A DNA stretch of 64,000 nt, taken from NCBI RefSeq assembly GCF_900112355.1, contig NZ_FOLM01000003.1:378274-442273 (forward strand), in the 5' to 3' direction. The notes beneath the pieces were generated by a model. That model was not told the origin of the DNA and searched no databases. It was given only the letters and a program-made list of their open reading frames with translations. The translations under genes and the position numbers were made by a program. This stretch comes from Streptomyces aidingensis (GTDB lineage Bacteria > Actinomycetota > Actinomycetes > Streptomycetales > Streptomycetaceae). Shown here one piece after another: positions 41,722-49,984 of this stretch (positions within the stretch are counted from its first letter, which is position 1; every line of letters begins with the position of its first letter).

Positions 41722-42493
41722 GCTCCGCCCCGTCGTCCATCCCCAGGGGATCAAGGACCGGCGCAGCGGCGAACACTGGGCCGGCCGGCTGTACATGCGG
41801 GAGATCTCCCTGCGCTGGACCCGGCATCTGGTGAACGGCCGGCTCAGCCCCAACCAGCTCACCGGACTGATGGTGCTGGCCGGAATGGCCGCGGGCGCGG
41901 TGCTGCTGCTGCCCGGGGTGCCCGGCGCGCTGGCCGCCGCCCTGCTGATCCAGCTCTATCTGCTGCTGGACTGCGTGGACGGGGAGGTGGCCCGCTGGCG
42001 CGGCGAGACCTCCGTCACCGGCGTCTACCTGGACCGGATCGGCCACTATCTGGCCGAGGCGGCGCTGCTGGCGGGCTTCGGCCTGCGCGCCGCCGATGTC
42101 TTCGGCTCCGACGGGGGCGGTCCGCAGTGGCTGTGGGCCTTTCTGGGCACGGTGGCCGCGCTGGGCGCCGTCCTGATCAAGGCGGAGACCGACCTGGTGG
42201 ACGTGGCCCGGCTGCGCGGCGGCCTGGCGGCGGCCGGGGAGGAGTCCGCCACGCCGCGTTCCTCCGGGCTGGCGCTGGCCCGCCGGGCCGCCGCCGCGCT
42301 GAAGTTCCACCGGCTGGTCGGCGGCGTGGAGGCGTCCCTGCTCATCCTCGCCGTGGCCGCCTTGGACCGGCTCGCCGGAGGGACCTCCCCGCTCTTCTTC
42401 ACCCGGCTCGGGGTGGCGGTGCTGGCGGCGATCGCGGTCGTGCAGACGGCGCTGCATCTGGTGTCCATCCTGGCGTCCAGCAGGCTGAGGTGA
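41690..42493 (+). CDS. CDP-alcohol phosphotransferase with altered catalytic motif
   Basis: A 267-residue membrane protein with about six helices. The CDP-alcohol phosphotransferase signature reads D94-CV-D97-G-EV-A101-R102-WRGETSVT-G111-VYL-D115-RIG-H119. The fourth Asp, which is the proposed general base of the family, is His here. Thus the enzyme may use His as base, act on a different acceptor or be inactive. N-terminal residues 1-35 are polar (HPQGIKDRRSGEHWAGRLYMREIS). It starts 32 bp inside the previous gene and ends in GTGA overlap with the glycosyltransferase, so it belongs firmly to the operon. Substrate unknown. Confidence 0.87.
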   Translation: MSTPSKPSVAELRPVVHPQGIKDRRSGEHWAGRLYMREISLRWTRHLVNGRLSPNQLTGLMVLAGMAAGAVLLLPGVPGALAAALLIQLYLLLDCVDGEVARWRGETSVTGVYLDRIGHYLAEAALLAGFGLRAADVFGSDGGGPQWLWAFLGTVAALGAVLIKAETDLVDVARLRGGLAAAGEESATPRSSGLALARRAAAALKFHRLVGGVEASLLILAVAALDRLAGGTSPLFFTRLGVAVLAAIAVVQTALHLVSILASSRLR

Positions 42494-43389
42494 GCACGGT
42501 GGCCGCGGCACAGCTCAGCGTCGGCGCGGTGATCATCACCATGGGGGACCGTCCGGCCGAACTCGGCCGGCTGCTTCAGTCCGTGGCGGCCCAGGAGGGG
42601 GACCCGGTCCAGGTCGTGGTGGTCGGCAACGGCACCGAACTCCCCGGTCTGCCGTCCTGGGTGCGCACCGTGGAACTGCCCGAGAATCTCGGCATCCCCG
42701 GCGGCCGGAACGTCGGCATCGAGGCGTTCGGGCCGGGCGGCGGCGAGGTGGACGTGCTGCTGTTCCTGGACGACGACGGCCATCTGCCCGACCGGGAGAC
42801 CGTGCAGCGGGTGCGGCAGGCGTTCGAGGCCGATCCGCGGCTCGGCATCATCAGCTTCCGCATCACCGATCCCGAGACCGGGACCACCGCCCGGCGCCAT
42901 GTGCCGCGGCTGCGCGCCTCGGACCCGGCGCGCTCCTCCCGGGTGACCACCTTCCTGGGCGGCGCCAACGCCGTCCGCAGCCAGGTGTTCCAGCAGGTCG
43001 GCCCGTTGCCGGACCGCTTCTTCTACGCCCATGAGGAGACCGACCTGGCCTGGCGGGCGCTGGACGCCGGCTGGTCCATCGACTACCGGGGCGATCTGGT
43101 GCTGCACCATCCGACGACCTCGCCCGCCGCCCGGCACGCGCTCTACCACCGGATGCTGGCCAGGAACCGGGTCTGGCTTTCCCGCCGGAATCTGCCGCTG
43201 CCGCTGATCCCGGTCTATCTTCTGGTGTGGCTGGCCATCACGCTGGCCCGGCGGCCGTCCGGGCCCGCGCTGAGGGCCTGGCTGGGCGGTTTCGCGGAGG
43301 GCTGGCGCACTCCGTGCGGTCCCCGGCACCCGATGAGCTGGCGTACCGTGTGGCGACTGACCCGTCTGGGACGCCCCCCGGTGGTCTGA
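42490..43389 (+). CDS. Family 2 glycosyltransferase
   Basis: A 299-residue GT-A inverting glycosyltransferase. The N-terminal SVGAVIITMGDRPAELGRLLQSV binds the nucleotide; VVVGNGTE and ENLGIPGGRNVGIEAF are GT2 features. LLFLDDDGHLPD holds the DxD metal site, VTTFLGGANAVRSQVFQQVGPLPDRFFYAHEETDLAWRALDAGW the acceptor/catalytic region with the ED-like EETD motif. A C-terminal hydrophobic helix (LPLIPVYLLVWLAITLA) suggests membrane association. It is closest to rhamnosyl/galactosyl-type GT2 enzymes of cell-surface polymers. The GTG overlaps the previous stop; GTG at 42499 is an alternative start. Confidence 0.9.
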   Translation: MSTVAAAQLSVGAVIITMGDRPAELGRLLQSVAAQEGDPVQVVVVGNGTELPGLPSWVRTVELPENLGIPGGRNVGIEAFGPGGGEVDVLLFLDDDGHLPDRETVQRVRQAFEADPRLGIISFRITDPETGTTARRHVPRLRASDPARSSRVTTFLGGANAVRSQVFQQVGPLPDRFFYAHEETDLAWRALDAGWSIDYRGDLVLHHPTTSPAARHALYHRMLARNRVWLSRRNLPLPLIPVYLLVWLAITLARRPSGPALRAWLGGFAEGWRTPCGPRHPMSWRTVWRLTRLGRPPVV

Positions 43390-43510
43390 CAGGCTCGGGT
43401 CTGACACCATCCTGTGGCCGGAACGTGACCGGGCACCCGGTGGGGGGCCCGCTCGTGCCGGCGCGGCAGCTGTGCCCTGTGACGTGGCCGAAGAGGACGA
43501 AAGTTTCAAG

Positions 43511-44449
43511 GTGAGCGAGACAACGCACCAGCGGACGACCGCCGGTTCCCCGGGCCCCGCGCCCGACCGAGATCTCAGCGCCGCGGAGCTGGCGGCCCGC
43601 CACGGCCTGACGGTCAGCGGTGCCCGGCCGTCGCTTCCCGACTATCTCCGGCAGCTCTGGGGGCGCAGGCATTTCATCCTGGCGTTCTCCCAGGCCAAGC
43701 TGACCGCGCAGTACAGCCAGGCGAAGCTGGGCCAGCTCTGGCAGGTGTTCACCCCCCTGCTGAACGCCTTCGTCTACTTCCTGATCTTCGGCCTGCTGCT
43801 CGGCGGCCGGGGCAACATGGAGATGCCGGAGTACATCCCCTTCCTGGTCATCGGCGTCTTCGTGTTCACCTTCACCCAGTCCTCGGTGCTCGCCGGGGTG
43901 AAGTCGATCTCGGGCAACATCGGCCTGGTCCGGGCCCTGCACTTCCCCCGGGCCTCGCTGCCCGTCGCCTTCTCGCTCCAGCAGCTCCAGCAGTTGCTCT
44001 ACTCGATGATCGTGATCGCCGCCGTGCTGGTGGGCTTCGGGCACTACCCGACCTGGAGCTGGCTGCTGATCGTCCCGGCGCTGGCCCTCCAGTTCCTCTT
44101 CAACGCCGGCCTGGCCCTGATCTTCGCCCGCTGGGGCAGCGCCACCCCGGACCTCGCCCAGCTCATGCCCTTTGTGCTGCGCACCTGGATGTACGCCTCC
44201 GGGGTGATGTTCCCGCTCCACTACATGGTCATCGAACGGGCGAACGGCCCGGAGTGGCTGGCGAACCTGTTGATGAGCAACCCCGCCTCCGTCTACATGG
44301 AGGTGATGCGCCAGTCGCTGATCAGCGGACCCGCCCACCAGAGCCTGCCGGGCTGGTTCTGGCTGCTCGCGGTCGGCTGGGCCCTGGTGATAGGGGTCGG
44401 CGGCTTCGTGTACTTCTGGAAGGCGGAGGAGCGGTACGGCCGTGGCTGA
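43511..44449 (+). CDS. ABC-2 permease of a polysaccharide/teichoic-acid-type exporter (Wzm/TagG-like)
   Basis: A 312-residue permease. The cytosolic N-terminus contains an amphipathic gate helix (LPDYLRQLWGRRHFILAFSQAKLTAQYSQAKLGQLWQVFTPLL) typical of Wzm/TagG, followed by six transmembrane helices (LNAFVYFLIFGLLLGG; YIPFLVIGVFVFTFTQSS; LLYSMIVIAAVLVGFG; WLLIVPALALQFLFNAGLALIFA; LAQLMPFVLRTWMYASGVMFPLHYMV; FWLLAVGWALVIGVGGFVYFW). Such permeases export lipid-linked polymers or glycolipids with a Wzt-type ATPase, encoded next with 8 bp overlap. GTG at 43511 chosen; upstream GTGs at 43484 and 43472 are possible because the ribosome binding site is not decisive. Confidence 0.9.
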   Translation: MSETTHQRTTAGSPGPAPDRDLSAAELAARHGLTVSGARPSLPDYLRQLWGRRHFILAFSQAKLTAQYSQAKLGQLWQVFTPLLNAFVYFLIFGLLLGGRGNMEMPEYIPFLVIGVFVFTFTQSSVLAGVKSISGNIGLVRALHFPRASLPVAFSLQQLQQLLYSMIVIAAVLVGFGHYPTWSWLLIVPALALQFLFNAGLALIFARWGSATPDLAQLMPFVLRTWMYASGVMFPLHYMVIERANGPEWLANLLMSNPASVYMEVMRQSLISGPAHQSLPGWFWLLAVGWALVIGVGGFVYFWKAEERYGRG

Positions 44450-45284
44450 GCGAAACGACACCGCCGGGCGCGCCGGCTCCCCGGGCACCGGCACGGAGCC
44501 GGCGGACGGGCGGGAGCCGGCCGGCGAGCCGCGCGTGCCGACCGTGATCGCGGACGATGTGCATGTGGTCTACCGGGTCTGGGGCGCCGGGCCCAAGGGC
44601 AATGCCGCCGCCGCGCTGCGCCGCATGGTGCGCCGGGAACGCCGCCCCAAGGTCACCGAGGTGCACGCGGTGCGCGGGGTCAGCTTCATCGCCTACCGGG
44701 GCGAGGCCATCGGCCTGATCGGCTCCAACGGCTCCGGCAAGTCCACCCTGCTGCGCACCATCGCCGGGCTGCTGCCGCCCGAGCGGGGCCGGGTCTACAC
44801 CAATGGCCAGCCGTCCCTGCTGGGCGTCAACGCCGCCCTGATGAACGACCTGACCGGGGAGCGCAACGTCGTCCTGGGCGGGCTGGCCATGGGCATGACC
44901 CGGGAGCAGATCAAGGGGCGCTATCCGCAGATCGTGGAGTTCTCCGGGATCAACGACAAGGGCGACTTCATCAACATGCCGATGCGGACCTACTCCTCCG
45001 GCATGTCCGCCCGGCTGCGGTTCTCCATCGCCGCCGCCAAGGACCACGATGTGCTGATGATCGACGAGGCGCTGGCCACCGGCGACAAGAAGTTCCAGCG
45101 CCGCTCCGAGGCCCGCATCCGGGAACTGCGGGAGCAGGCCGGCACGGTGTTCCTGGTGAGCCACAACAACCGCTCGATCCGGCAGACCTGTGACCGGGTG
45201 CTGTGGCTGGAGAGCGGCGAACTGGTCATGGACGGCCCCACCGACCTGGTGCTCAAGGCGTACGAGGAGGAGACCGGCCGCTGA
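44442..45284 (+). CDS. ABC ATPase of a polysaccharide/teichoic-acid-type exporter (Wzt/TagH-like)
   Basis: A 280-residue ATPase. Walker A GSNGSGKST (residues about 94-102), a typical Wzt/TagH stretch LLGVNAALMNDLTGERNVVLGGLAMGMT, signature YSSGMSARLRFSIAAA, Walker B VLMIDEALATGD and H-loop VFLVSHNNRSI. N-terminal 30 residues are a disordered extension. There is no C-terminal carbohydrate-binding domain like that of some Wzt proteins, so it fits the TagH-type or short Wzt that do not read the glycan end. GTG start, 8 bp overlap with the permease. A hairpin terminator follows, closing the seven-gene block. Confidence 0.92.
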   Translation: MAERNDTAGRAGSPGTGTEPADGREPAGEPRVPTVIADDVHVVYRVWGAGPKGNAAAALRRMVRRERRPKVTEVHAVRGVSFIAYRGEAIGLIGSNGSGKSTLLRTIAGLLPPERGRVYTNGQPSLLGVNAALMNDLTGERNVVLGGLAMGMTREQIKGRYPQIVEFSGINDKGDFINMPMRTYSSGMSARLRFSIAAAKDHDVLMIDEALATGDKKFQRRSEARIRELREQAGTVFLVSHNNRSIRQTCDRVLWLESGELVMDGPTDLVLKAYEEETGR

Positions 45285-45302
45285 CCGGCGCCCGGCCCCG
45301 GC

Positions 45303-45345
45303 CGCGGTACGGCCCCGCTCCCGCGGTGGGCGGGGCCGTACCGCG
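45303..45345 (+). terminator. Terminator hairpin between Wzt-like gene and hpnC
   Basis: Perfect 16-bp arms (45303-45318 and 45330-45345) with an 11-base loop, starting 18 bp after the ATPase stop. It marks the end of the CDP-alcohol/ABC block and separates it from the hpn genes. Confidence 0.75.
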
Positions 45346-45392
45346 CGTGTCCGGATCCGGCGCCGGTCACCCGGCAAGGTAGAAATGAAGGT

Positions 45393-46337
45393 ATGACCAT
45401 CACCGCTGCGGGGGCAGCGCCACCGGCGGACCAGGACGCCGTCCGCGCCACCCTGGCCAAGGCGGCGCGGGAGAACTTCCCGGTCGCCCCGGGATTCCTG
45501 CCCCGGGCCTGGCGCCAGGACCTGATCGCCGTCTACGGCTGTGCCCGGCTGATCGACGACATCGGCGACGGCGACCTGGCGCCCGGCGGCGCCGACGCCG
45601 GGCTGCTCGGCGTCCCGGAGCCGGACCGCGGTGACCGGCTCGCCCTGCTGGACGCCGCCGAGGCCGATCTGGACCGGGCCTTCGCCGCGGCCCGCGGCGC
45701 CGCCGCGGAGGGCCCCCGCCACCCGCTGCCGGCCGCGCTGGTGCCCGCCGTGCGCCGGTCCGCGCTGAGCCCCGAGCCGTTCCGCGCCCTGATCGAGGCC
45801 AACCGCCAGGACCAGCGGGTCCACCGCTACCGGGACTTCGCCCAGCTGCTCGGCTACTGCGAGCTGTCCGCCAACCCGGTGGGCCGGCTGGTGCTGGCCG
45901 TCACCGGGACCACCACCCCCGAGCGGGTGCGCCGCTCCGACGCGGTCTGCACCGCCCTCCAGATCATCGAGCATCTCCAGGACACCGCCCAGGACCTGGC
46001 CCGCGGCCGGATCTACCTGCCCGCCGACGACATGGAGCGGTTCCGGGTCGGCGAGGCGGACCTGGCCGCGCCCACCGCGGGCGCCTCGGTGCGCGCCCTG
46101 GTCGCCGTCCAGGCCGACCGGGCGCGTAGGCTGCTCGACGAGGGCGCGCCGCTCGTGGGCAGTGTGCACGGACGGCTCCGGCTGCTGCTGGCCGGTTTCG
46201 TCGGCGGCGGCCGGGCGGCGCTGCGGGCCATCCACAAGGCCCGCTTCGACGTGCTGGCCCAGGCCCCCACGGCCGGCCGGACCGGCCTGCTGACCGCCAC
46301 CGCCGCCACCCTGCGGCACCACGCGACGAGAATGTGA
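45393..46337 (+). CDS. hpnC: Squalene synthase-like HpnC (hydroxysqualene synthase)
   Basis: A 314-residue trans-prenyltransferase-fold enzyme. First Asp-rich motif is in VYGCARLIDDIGDGDL; the second in IIEHLQDTAQDLARGRIYLP. In the HpnCDE route HpnC converts presqualene diphosphate made by HpnD into hydroxysqualene, which HpnE reduces to squalene. YCELSANPVGRLVL is the conserved substrate-pocket helix. The ATG at 45393 has AAGGT directly upstream, and TAGAAA (45380-45385) sits 7 bases before it. It is the first gene of a four-gene operon; the upstream terminator suggests its own promoter. Confidence 0.93.
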   Translation: MTITAAGAAPPADQDAVRATLAKAARENFPVAPGFLPRAWRQDLIAVYGCARLIDDIGDGDLAPGGADAGLLGVPEPDRGDRLALLDAAEADLDRAFAAARGAAAEGPRHPLPAALVPAVRRSALSPEPFRALIEANRQDQRVHRYRDFAQLLGYCELSANPVGRLVLAVTGTTTPERVRRSDAVCTALQIIEHLQDTAQDLARGRIYLPADDMERFRVGEADLAAPTAGASVRALVAVQADRARRLLDEGAPLVGSVHGRLRLLLAGFVGGGRAALRAIHKARFDVLAQAPTAGRTGLLTATAATLRHHATRM

Positions 46338-46347
46338 GCTCCCACCC

Positions 46348-47301
46348 GTGACCCAGAGCCCACGGCTGACCCCAGCGCTCGCCGCGGCCTACCGCTACTG
46401 CGACGCCGTCACCGCCGGCCAGGCCCGCAACTTCGCCTACGGCATCCGGCTGCTGCCCGCCGCCAAACGCCAGGCCATGTCCGCGCTCTACGCCTTCTCC
46501 CGGCGGATCGACGACATCGGCGACGGCACCCTGGAACCGGACGTCAAGGAGCTGCGGCTGAAGGAGGCGCGGGGCCTGCTGGACCGCATCCGGCACGGCG
46601 AGATCGGTGAGGACGCCACCGACCCGGTGGCCGTCGCCCTGGGCCATGCCGCCCGCCGCTTCCCCATCCCCATGGCCGGCCTGGACGAGCTCATCGACGG
46701 GGTGCTGATGGATGTGCGCGGCACCGCCTACGAGACCTGGGAGGAGCTGCGCGGCTACTGCCGCTGCGTGGCCGGGGCCATCGGCCGCCTCTCGCTGGGG
46801 GTCTTCGGCAGCCGGCCCGGCGCCCGGGACTCCGCCCGCGCCGCCGAGTACGCCGACACCCTGGGCCTGGCCCTCCAGCTCACCAACATCCTGCGCGACC
46901 TGCGCGAGGACGCCGCCGACGGACGCAGCTACCTGCCCGGCGAGGAACTGCGCGCATACGGCTGCACCGAGGGCTTCGGGCGCCCGGAGCCGCAACCCGG
47001 CTCGGACTTCGAAGGGCTGGTCCGCTTCCAGGTGCGCCGCGCCCGCAGGCTGTTCGCCGAGGGCTTCCGGCTGCTGCCGCTGCTGGACCGCCGCTCCGGT
47101 GCCTGCGTGGCCGCCATGGCCGGGATCTACCACCGGATGCTGGACCTGATCGACGCCGACCCGCGGGCCGTGCTGCGCGGCCGGGTCTCGCTCCCCGCCG
47201 CCCAGAAGGCCCTGGTCGCGGTGCGCGGCCTGAGCGGCTGGGAGGCCCGGTCGGTGGCCCGCGCCACCGCCCGGCCGGCCGCCCCCGGAGGCCCGGCATG
47301 A
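46348..47301 (+). CDS. hpnD: Presqualene diphosphate synthase HpnD
   Basis: A 317-residue enzyme that condenses two farnesyl diphosphates to presqualene diphosphate. Asp-rich motifs are in LYAFSRRIDDIGDGTL and LTNILRDLREDAADGRSYLP; the GYCRCVAGAIGRLSLGVFG pocket helix and the C-terminal YHRMLDLIDADPRAVLRGRVSLPAAQKALVAV are typical of HpnD/phytoene-synthase relatives. GTG start 10 bp after the hpnC stop. The stop overlaps the hpnE start (ATGA). Its farnesyl diphosphate presumably comes from the polyprenyl synthase at the end of the operon. Confidence 0.94.
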   Translation: MTQSPRLTPALAAAYRYCDAVTAGQARNFAYGIRLLPAAKRQAMSALYAFSRRIDDIGDGTLEPDVKELRLKEARGLLDRIRHGEIGEDATDPVAVALGHAARRFPIPMAGLDELIDGVLMDVRGTAYETWEELRGYCRCVAGAIGRLSLGVFGSRPGARDSARAAEYADTLGLALQLTNILRDLREDAADGRSYLPGEELRAYGCTEGFGRPEPQPGSDFEGLVRFQVRRARRLFAEGFRLLPLLDRRSGACVAAMAGIYHRMLDLIDADPRAVLRGRVSLPAAQKALVAVRGLSGWEARSVARATARPAAPGGPA

Positions 47302-48782
47302 CCGCCGGGCGGTCCGCGCTGGTGATCGGCGGCGGGCTGGCCGGGGTGAGCGCGGCGCTGTCGCTGGCCGACCGCGGCCACCGGGTCACCCTGCTGGAGA
47401 GCCGCTCCCGGCTCGGCGGGCTGGCCTCCTCCTTCCGCCGCGACTCACCCGCCGGCCGGCTCACCGTGGACAACGGCCAGCATGTCTATCTGCGCTGCTG
47501 CACCGCCTACCGCTGGTTCCTGGACCGGATCGGCGCCGCCGCGCTGGCCCCCGTGCAGCGCCGGCTGGACGTGCCGGTGCTGGACGCCGCCCGCGGCCGG
47601 CTCGGCAGCCTGCGCCGCACCGGCCTGCCCGCCCCGCTGCATCTCGCCGGGGCGCTGGCCGGCTACCCCCATCTGTCCGCCGGGGAACGGGCCAGGACCG
47701 CCCTGGCCGCCCTCGCGCTGCGCCGGCTGGACCCGCACGACCCGGCCCTGGACGGCCGGTCGTTCGGCGACTGGCTGCGCCGCCACGGCCAGAACGGGCG
47801 CTGTCTGGCGGCGCTGTGGGACCTGGTCGGGGTGGCCACCCTGAACGCCCGCGCCGAGGACGTCTCGCTGGCCCTGGCCGTGATGGTGTTCCGCACCGGG
47901 CTGCTCACCGACCCGGCCGCCGCCGACATCGGGCTGCCCGCCGTGCCGCTGGGCGAGCTGCATCACACCCGGGCCGGCGCCGCCCTGGAGCGGGCCGGGG
48001 TCCGGGTCCGGCTGCGCACCCGGGCCAGGGCGGTGCGGCCGGCCGGCGAGGGCGGCACCGGCTGGCGGGCCGCGGTGCGCGACGCAGACGGCCGGCTGGC
48101 CGAGCTGACCGCGGACAGCGTGATCCTGGCCGTGCCGCAGCGGGAGACCCACGGGCTGCTGCCGCCCGGGGCGCTGCCCGACCCCGGCCGGCTGCTGCGG
48201 ATCGGCACCGCGCCGATCCTCAATGTCCATGTGGTCTACGACCGGCCGGTGCTGCGGCGGCCCTTCTTCGCCGCGCTGGGCACCCCGGTGCAGTGGGTCT
48301 TCGACCGCACCCGCCCCGCCGGACTGACCGGCGGCGGGCAGTATCTGGCGCTCTCCCAGTCGGCGGCCCGGGACGAGATCGACCTGCCCGTGGCCGAGCT
48401 GCGCGCCCGCTATCTGCCGGAGCTGGAGCGGCTGCTGCCGCCCGCCGGGAAGGCCGTGGTGCGGGACTTCTTCGTCACCCGGGAACGCACCGCGACCTTC
48501 GCCCCGCAGCCCGGGGTGAACCGGCTGCGGCCCGGGCCCCGCACCCGGGCCCCGGGCCTGTGCCTGGCCGGCGCGTGGACCGCCACCGGGTGGCCCGCGA
48601 CCATGGAGAGCGCGGTCCGCAGCGGCCTGGCCGCGGCCGGGGCGGTCTCCGGCGGCCGGGCGGCGGAGACCCCGGGCGGGCCGGTGCGGCTGCCCGGTGA
48701 GCACCTCCCGGCCCACGGCGGCGACGCCGCGCAGGACCCGGCGGCCGGCGCGCCGCCCGTACCCCATGAGGAGCACCCGTGA
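47298..48782 (+). CDS. hpnE: Hydroxysqualene dehydroxylase HpnE
   Basis: A 494-residue FAD-dependent amine-oxidase-fold enzyme. The dinucleotide-binding motif VIGGGLAGVSAALSLADRGHRVTLLESRSRLGGLASSF is at the N-terminus. VDNGQHVYLRCCTAYRWFLDRIG and the C-terminal APGLCLAGAWTATGWPATMESAVRSGLAAAGAV are the phytoene-desaturase-like signatures. HpnE reduces hydroxysqualene to squalene. A C-terminal Pro/Gly-rich extension of about 45 residues lies outside the fold. It overlaps hpnD by 4 bp and the polyprenyl synthase by 4 bp (GTGA). Confidence 0.93.
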   Translation: MTAGRSALVIGGGLAGVSAALSLADRGHRVTLLESRSRLGGLASSFRRDSPAGRLTVDNGQHVYLRCCTAYRWFLDRIGAAALAPVQRRLDVPVLDAARGRLGSLRRTGLPAPLHLAGALAGYPHLSAGERARTALAALALRRLDPHDPALDGRSFGDWLRRHGQNGRCLAALWDLVGVATLNARAEDVSLALAVMVFRTGLLTDPAAADIGLPAVPLGELHHTRAGAALERAGVRVRLRTRARAVRPAGEGGTGWRAAVRDADGRLAELTADSVILAVPQRETHGLLPPGALPDPGRLLRIGTAPILNVHVVYDRPVLRRPFFAALGTPVQWVFDRTRPAGLTGGGQYLALSQSAARDEIDLPVAELRARYLPELERLLPPAGKAVVRDFFVTRERTATFAPQPGVNRLRPGPRTRAPGLCLAGAWTATGWPATMESAVRSGLAAAGAVSGGRAAETPGGPVRLPGEHLPAHGGDAAQDPAAGAPPVPHEEHP

Positions 48783-49840
48783 CCGCGACCGACACCACCG
48801 CTGAGGTACTGGCGCTGCTGGAGCGCGGCCGGGCGCTCACCACGCCCGCCCTGCGCACCGCCGTCGGCAAGCTGGCCGCGCCCATGAACACCGTCGCCGC
48901 CTACCACTTCGGCTGGATCGACGCCACCGGCCGCCCGGCCGACGGCGACGGCGGCAAGGCGGTCCGCCCGGCGCTGGCCATCCTCTCCGCCGAGGCCGCC
49001 GGAGCCCCGGCGGAGGCCGGGGTGCCCGGCGCGGTGGCCGTGGAGCTGGTGCACAACTTCTCGCTGCTGCACGACGACCTGATGGACGGCGACGAGCAGC
49101 GCCGCCACCGGGACACGGTCTGGAAGGTGCACGGCCCCGCCCAGGCGATCCTGGTCGGCGACGCCCTGTTCGCGCTGGCCCTGGACACCGTGCTGGACGG
49201 CTCCGCGCCCGGCAGCGCCATGGCCAGGGCCGCCCGCCGGCTGGCCAACGCCAGCCGGGCGCTGATCGACGGCCAGGCCCAGGACATCACCTTCGAGAGC
49301 CGGGAGCGGGTCACCGTCGCCGAGTGCCTGGAGATGGAGGGCAACAAGACCGGCGCCCTGCTGGCCTGCTCGGCCTCCATCGGCGCGGTGCTGGGCGGCG
49401 CCGACGACCGCACCGCCGACGGCCTGGAGTCCTACGGGCACCATCTGGGCCTGGCCTTCCAGGCCGTGGACGACCTGCTGGGCGTCTGGGGCGACCCGGC
49501 CAGCACCGGCAAGCAGACCTGGAGCGATCTGCGTCGCCGCAAGAAGTCGCTGCCGGTGGTCGCCGCCCTGGCGGCGGAGAACCCGGCCGCGGAGCGGCTG
49601 GCCGCGCTGCTCACCGCCGACGCCAAGAAGCCGGCCGAGGAGTTCCAGGACTTCGACGAGGCCGAGTTCGCCACCCGCGCGGCGCTGATCGAGGAGGCCG
49701 GGGGGCGGCGGTGGACCGCCGACGAGGCCCGCCGGCGGCGCGACGCCGCGGTGCACGCCCTGGACGGCCTGGACATCCCGCCCGCGGTCCGCCGCCGCTT
49801 CACCGCCCTCGCCGACTTCATCATCACCCGCCGCCACTAG
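48779..49840 (+). CDS. Polyprenyl (farnesyl/geranylgeranyl) diphosphate synthase
   Basis: A 353-residue trans-prenyl synthase. First Asp-rich motif: LVHNFSLLHDDLMDGDEQRR. GKAVRPALAILSAEAAG and VGDALFALALDTVL are typical. The second motif reads FQAVDDLLGVWGDP, i.e. DDLLG with Gly in place of the last Asp, as I recall for this hpn-linked subgroup. It elongates isoprenyl diphosphates; product length cannot be read with certainty, but residues before the first motif (NFSLLHDD) have a bulky Phe/Leu, compatible with C15-C20. GTG start overlapping hpnE. It is the last gene of the operon. No cyclase follows. Confidence 0.92.
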   Translation: MTATDTTAEVLALLERGRALTTPALRTAVGKLAAPMNTVAAYHFGWIDATGRPADGDGGKAVRPALAILSAEAAGAPAEAGVPGAVAVELVHNFSLLHDDLMDGDEQRRHRDTVWKVHGPAQAILVGDALFALALDTVLDGSAPGSAMARAARRLANASRALIDGQAQDITFESRERVTVAECLEMEGNKTGALLACSASIGAVLGGADDRTADGLESYGHHLGLAFQAVDDLLGVWGDPASTGKQTWSDLRRRKKSLPVVAALAAENPAAERLAALLTADAKKPAEEFQDFDEAEFATRAALIEEAGGRRWTADEARRRRDAAVHALDGLDIPPAVRRRFTALADFIITRRH

Positions 49841-49984
49841 GCCCGGTCCGGCACCCGGCGCCGGTCGGGCCCGCGGCGTCCGGTGCGGTGCGCCCCGAAG
49901 CCCCGCGGGCCCTGGAGGTGCCCCCGGCAAGGCGGAGGGCCGGCCCCGGCCGCCGGCCTGGGCGGGCCGCCGGGGACGCGGGTC

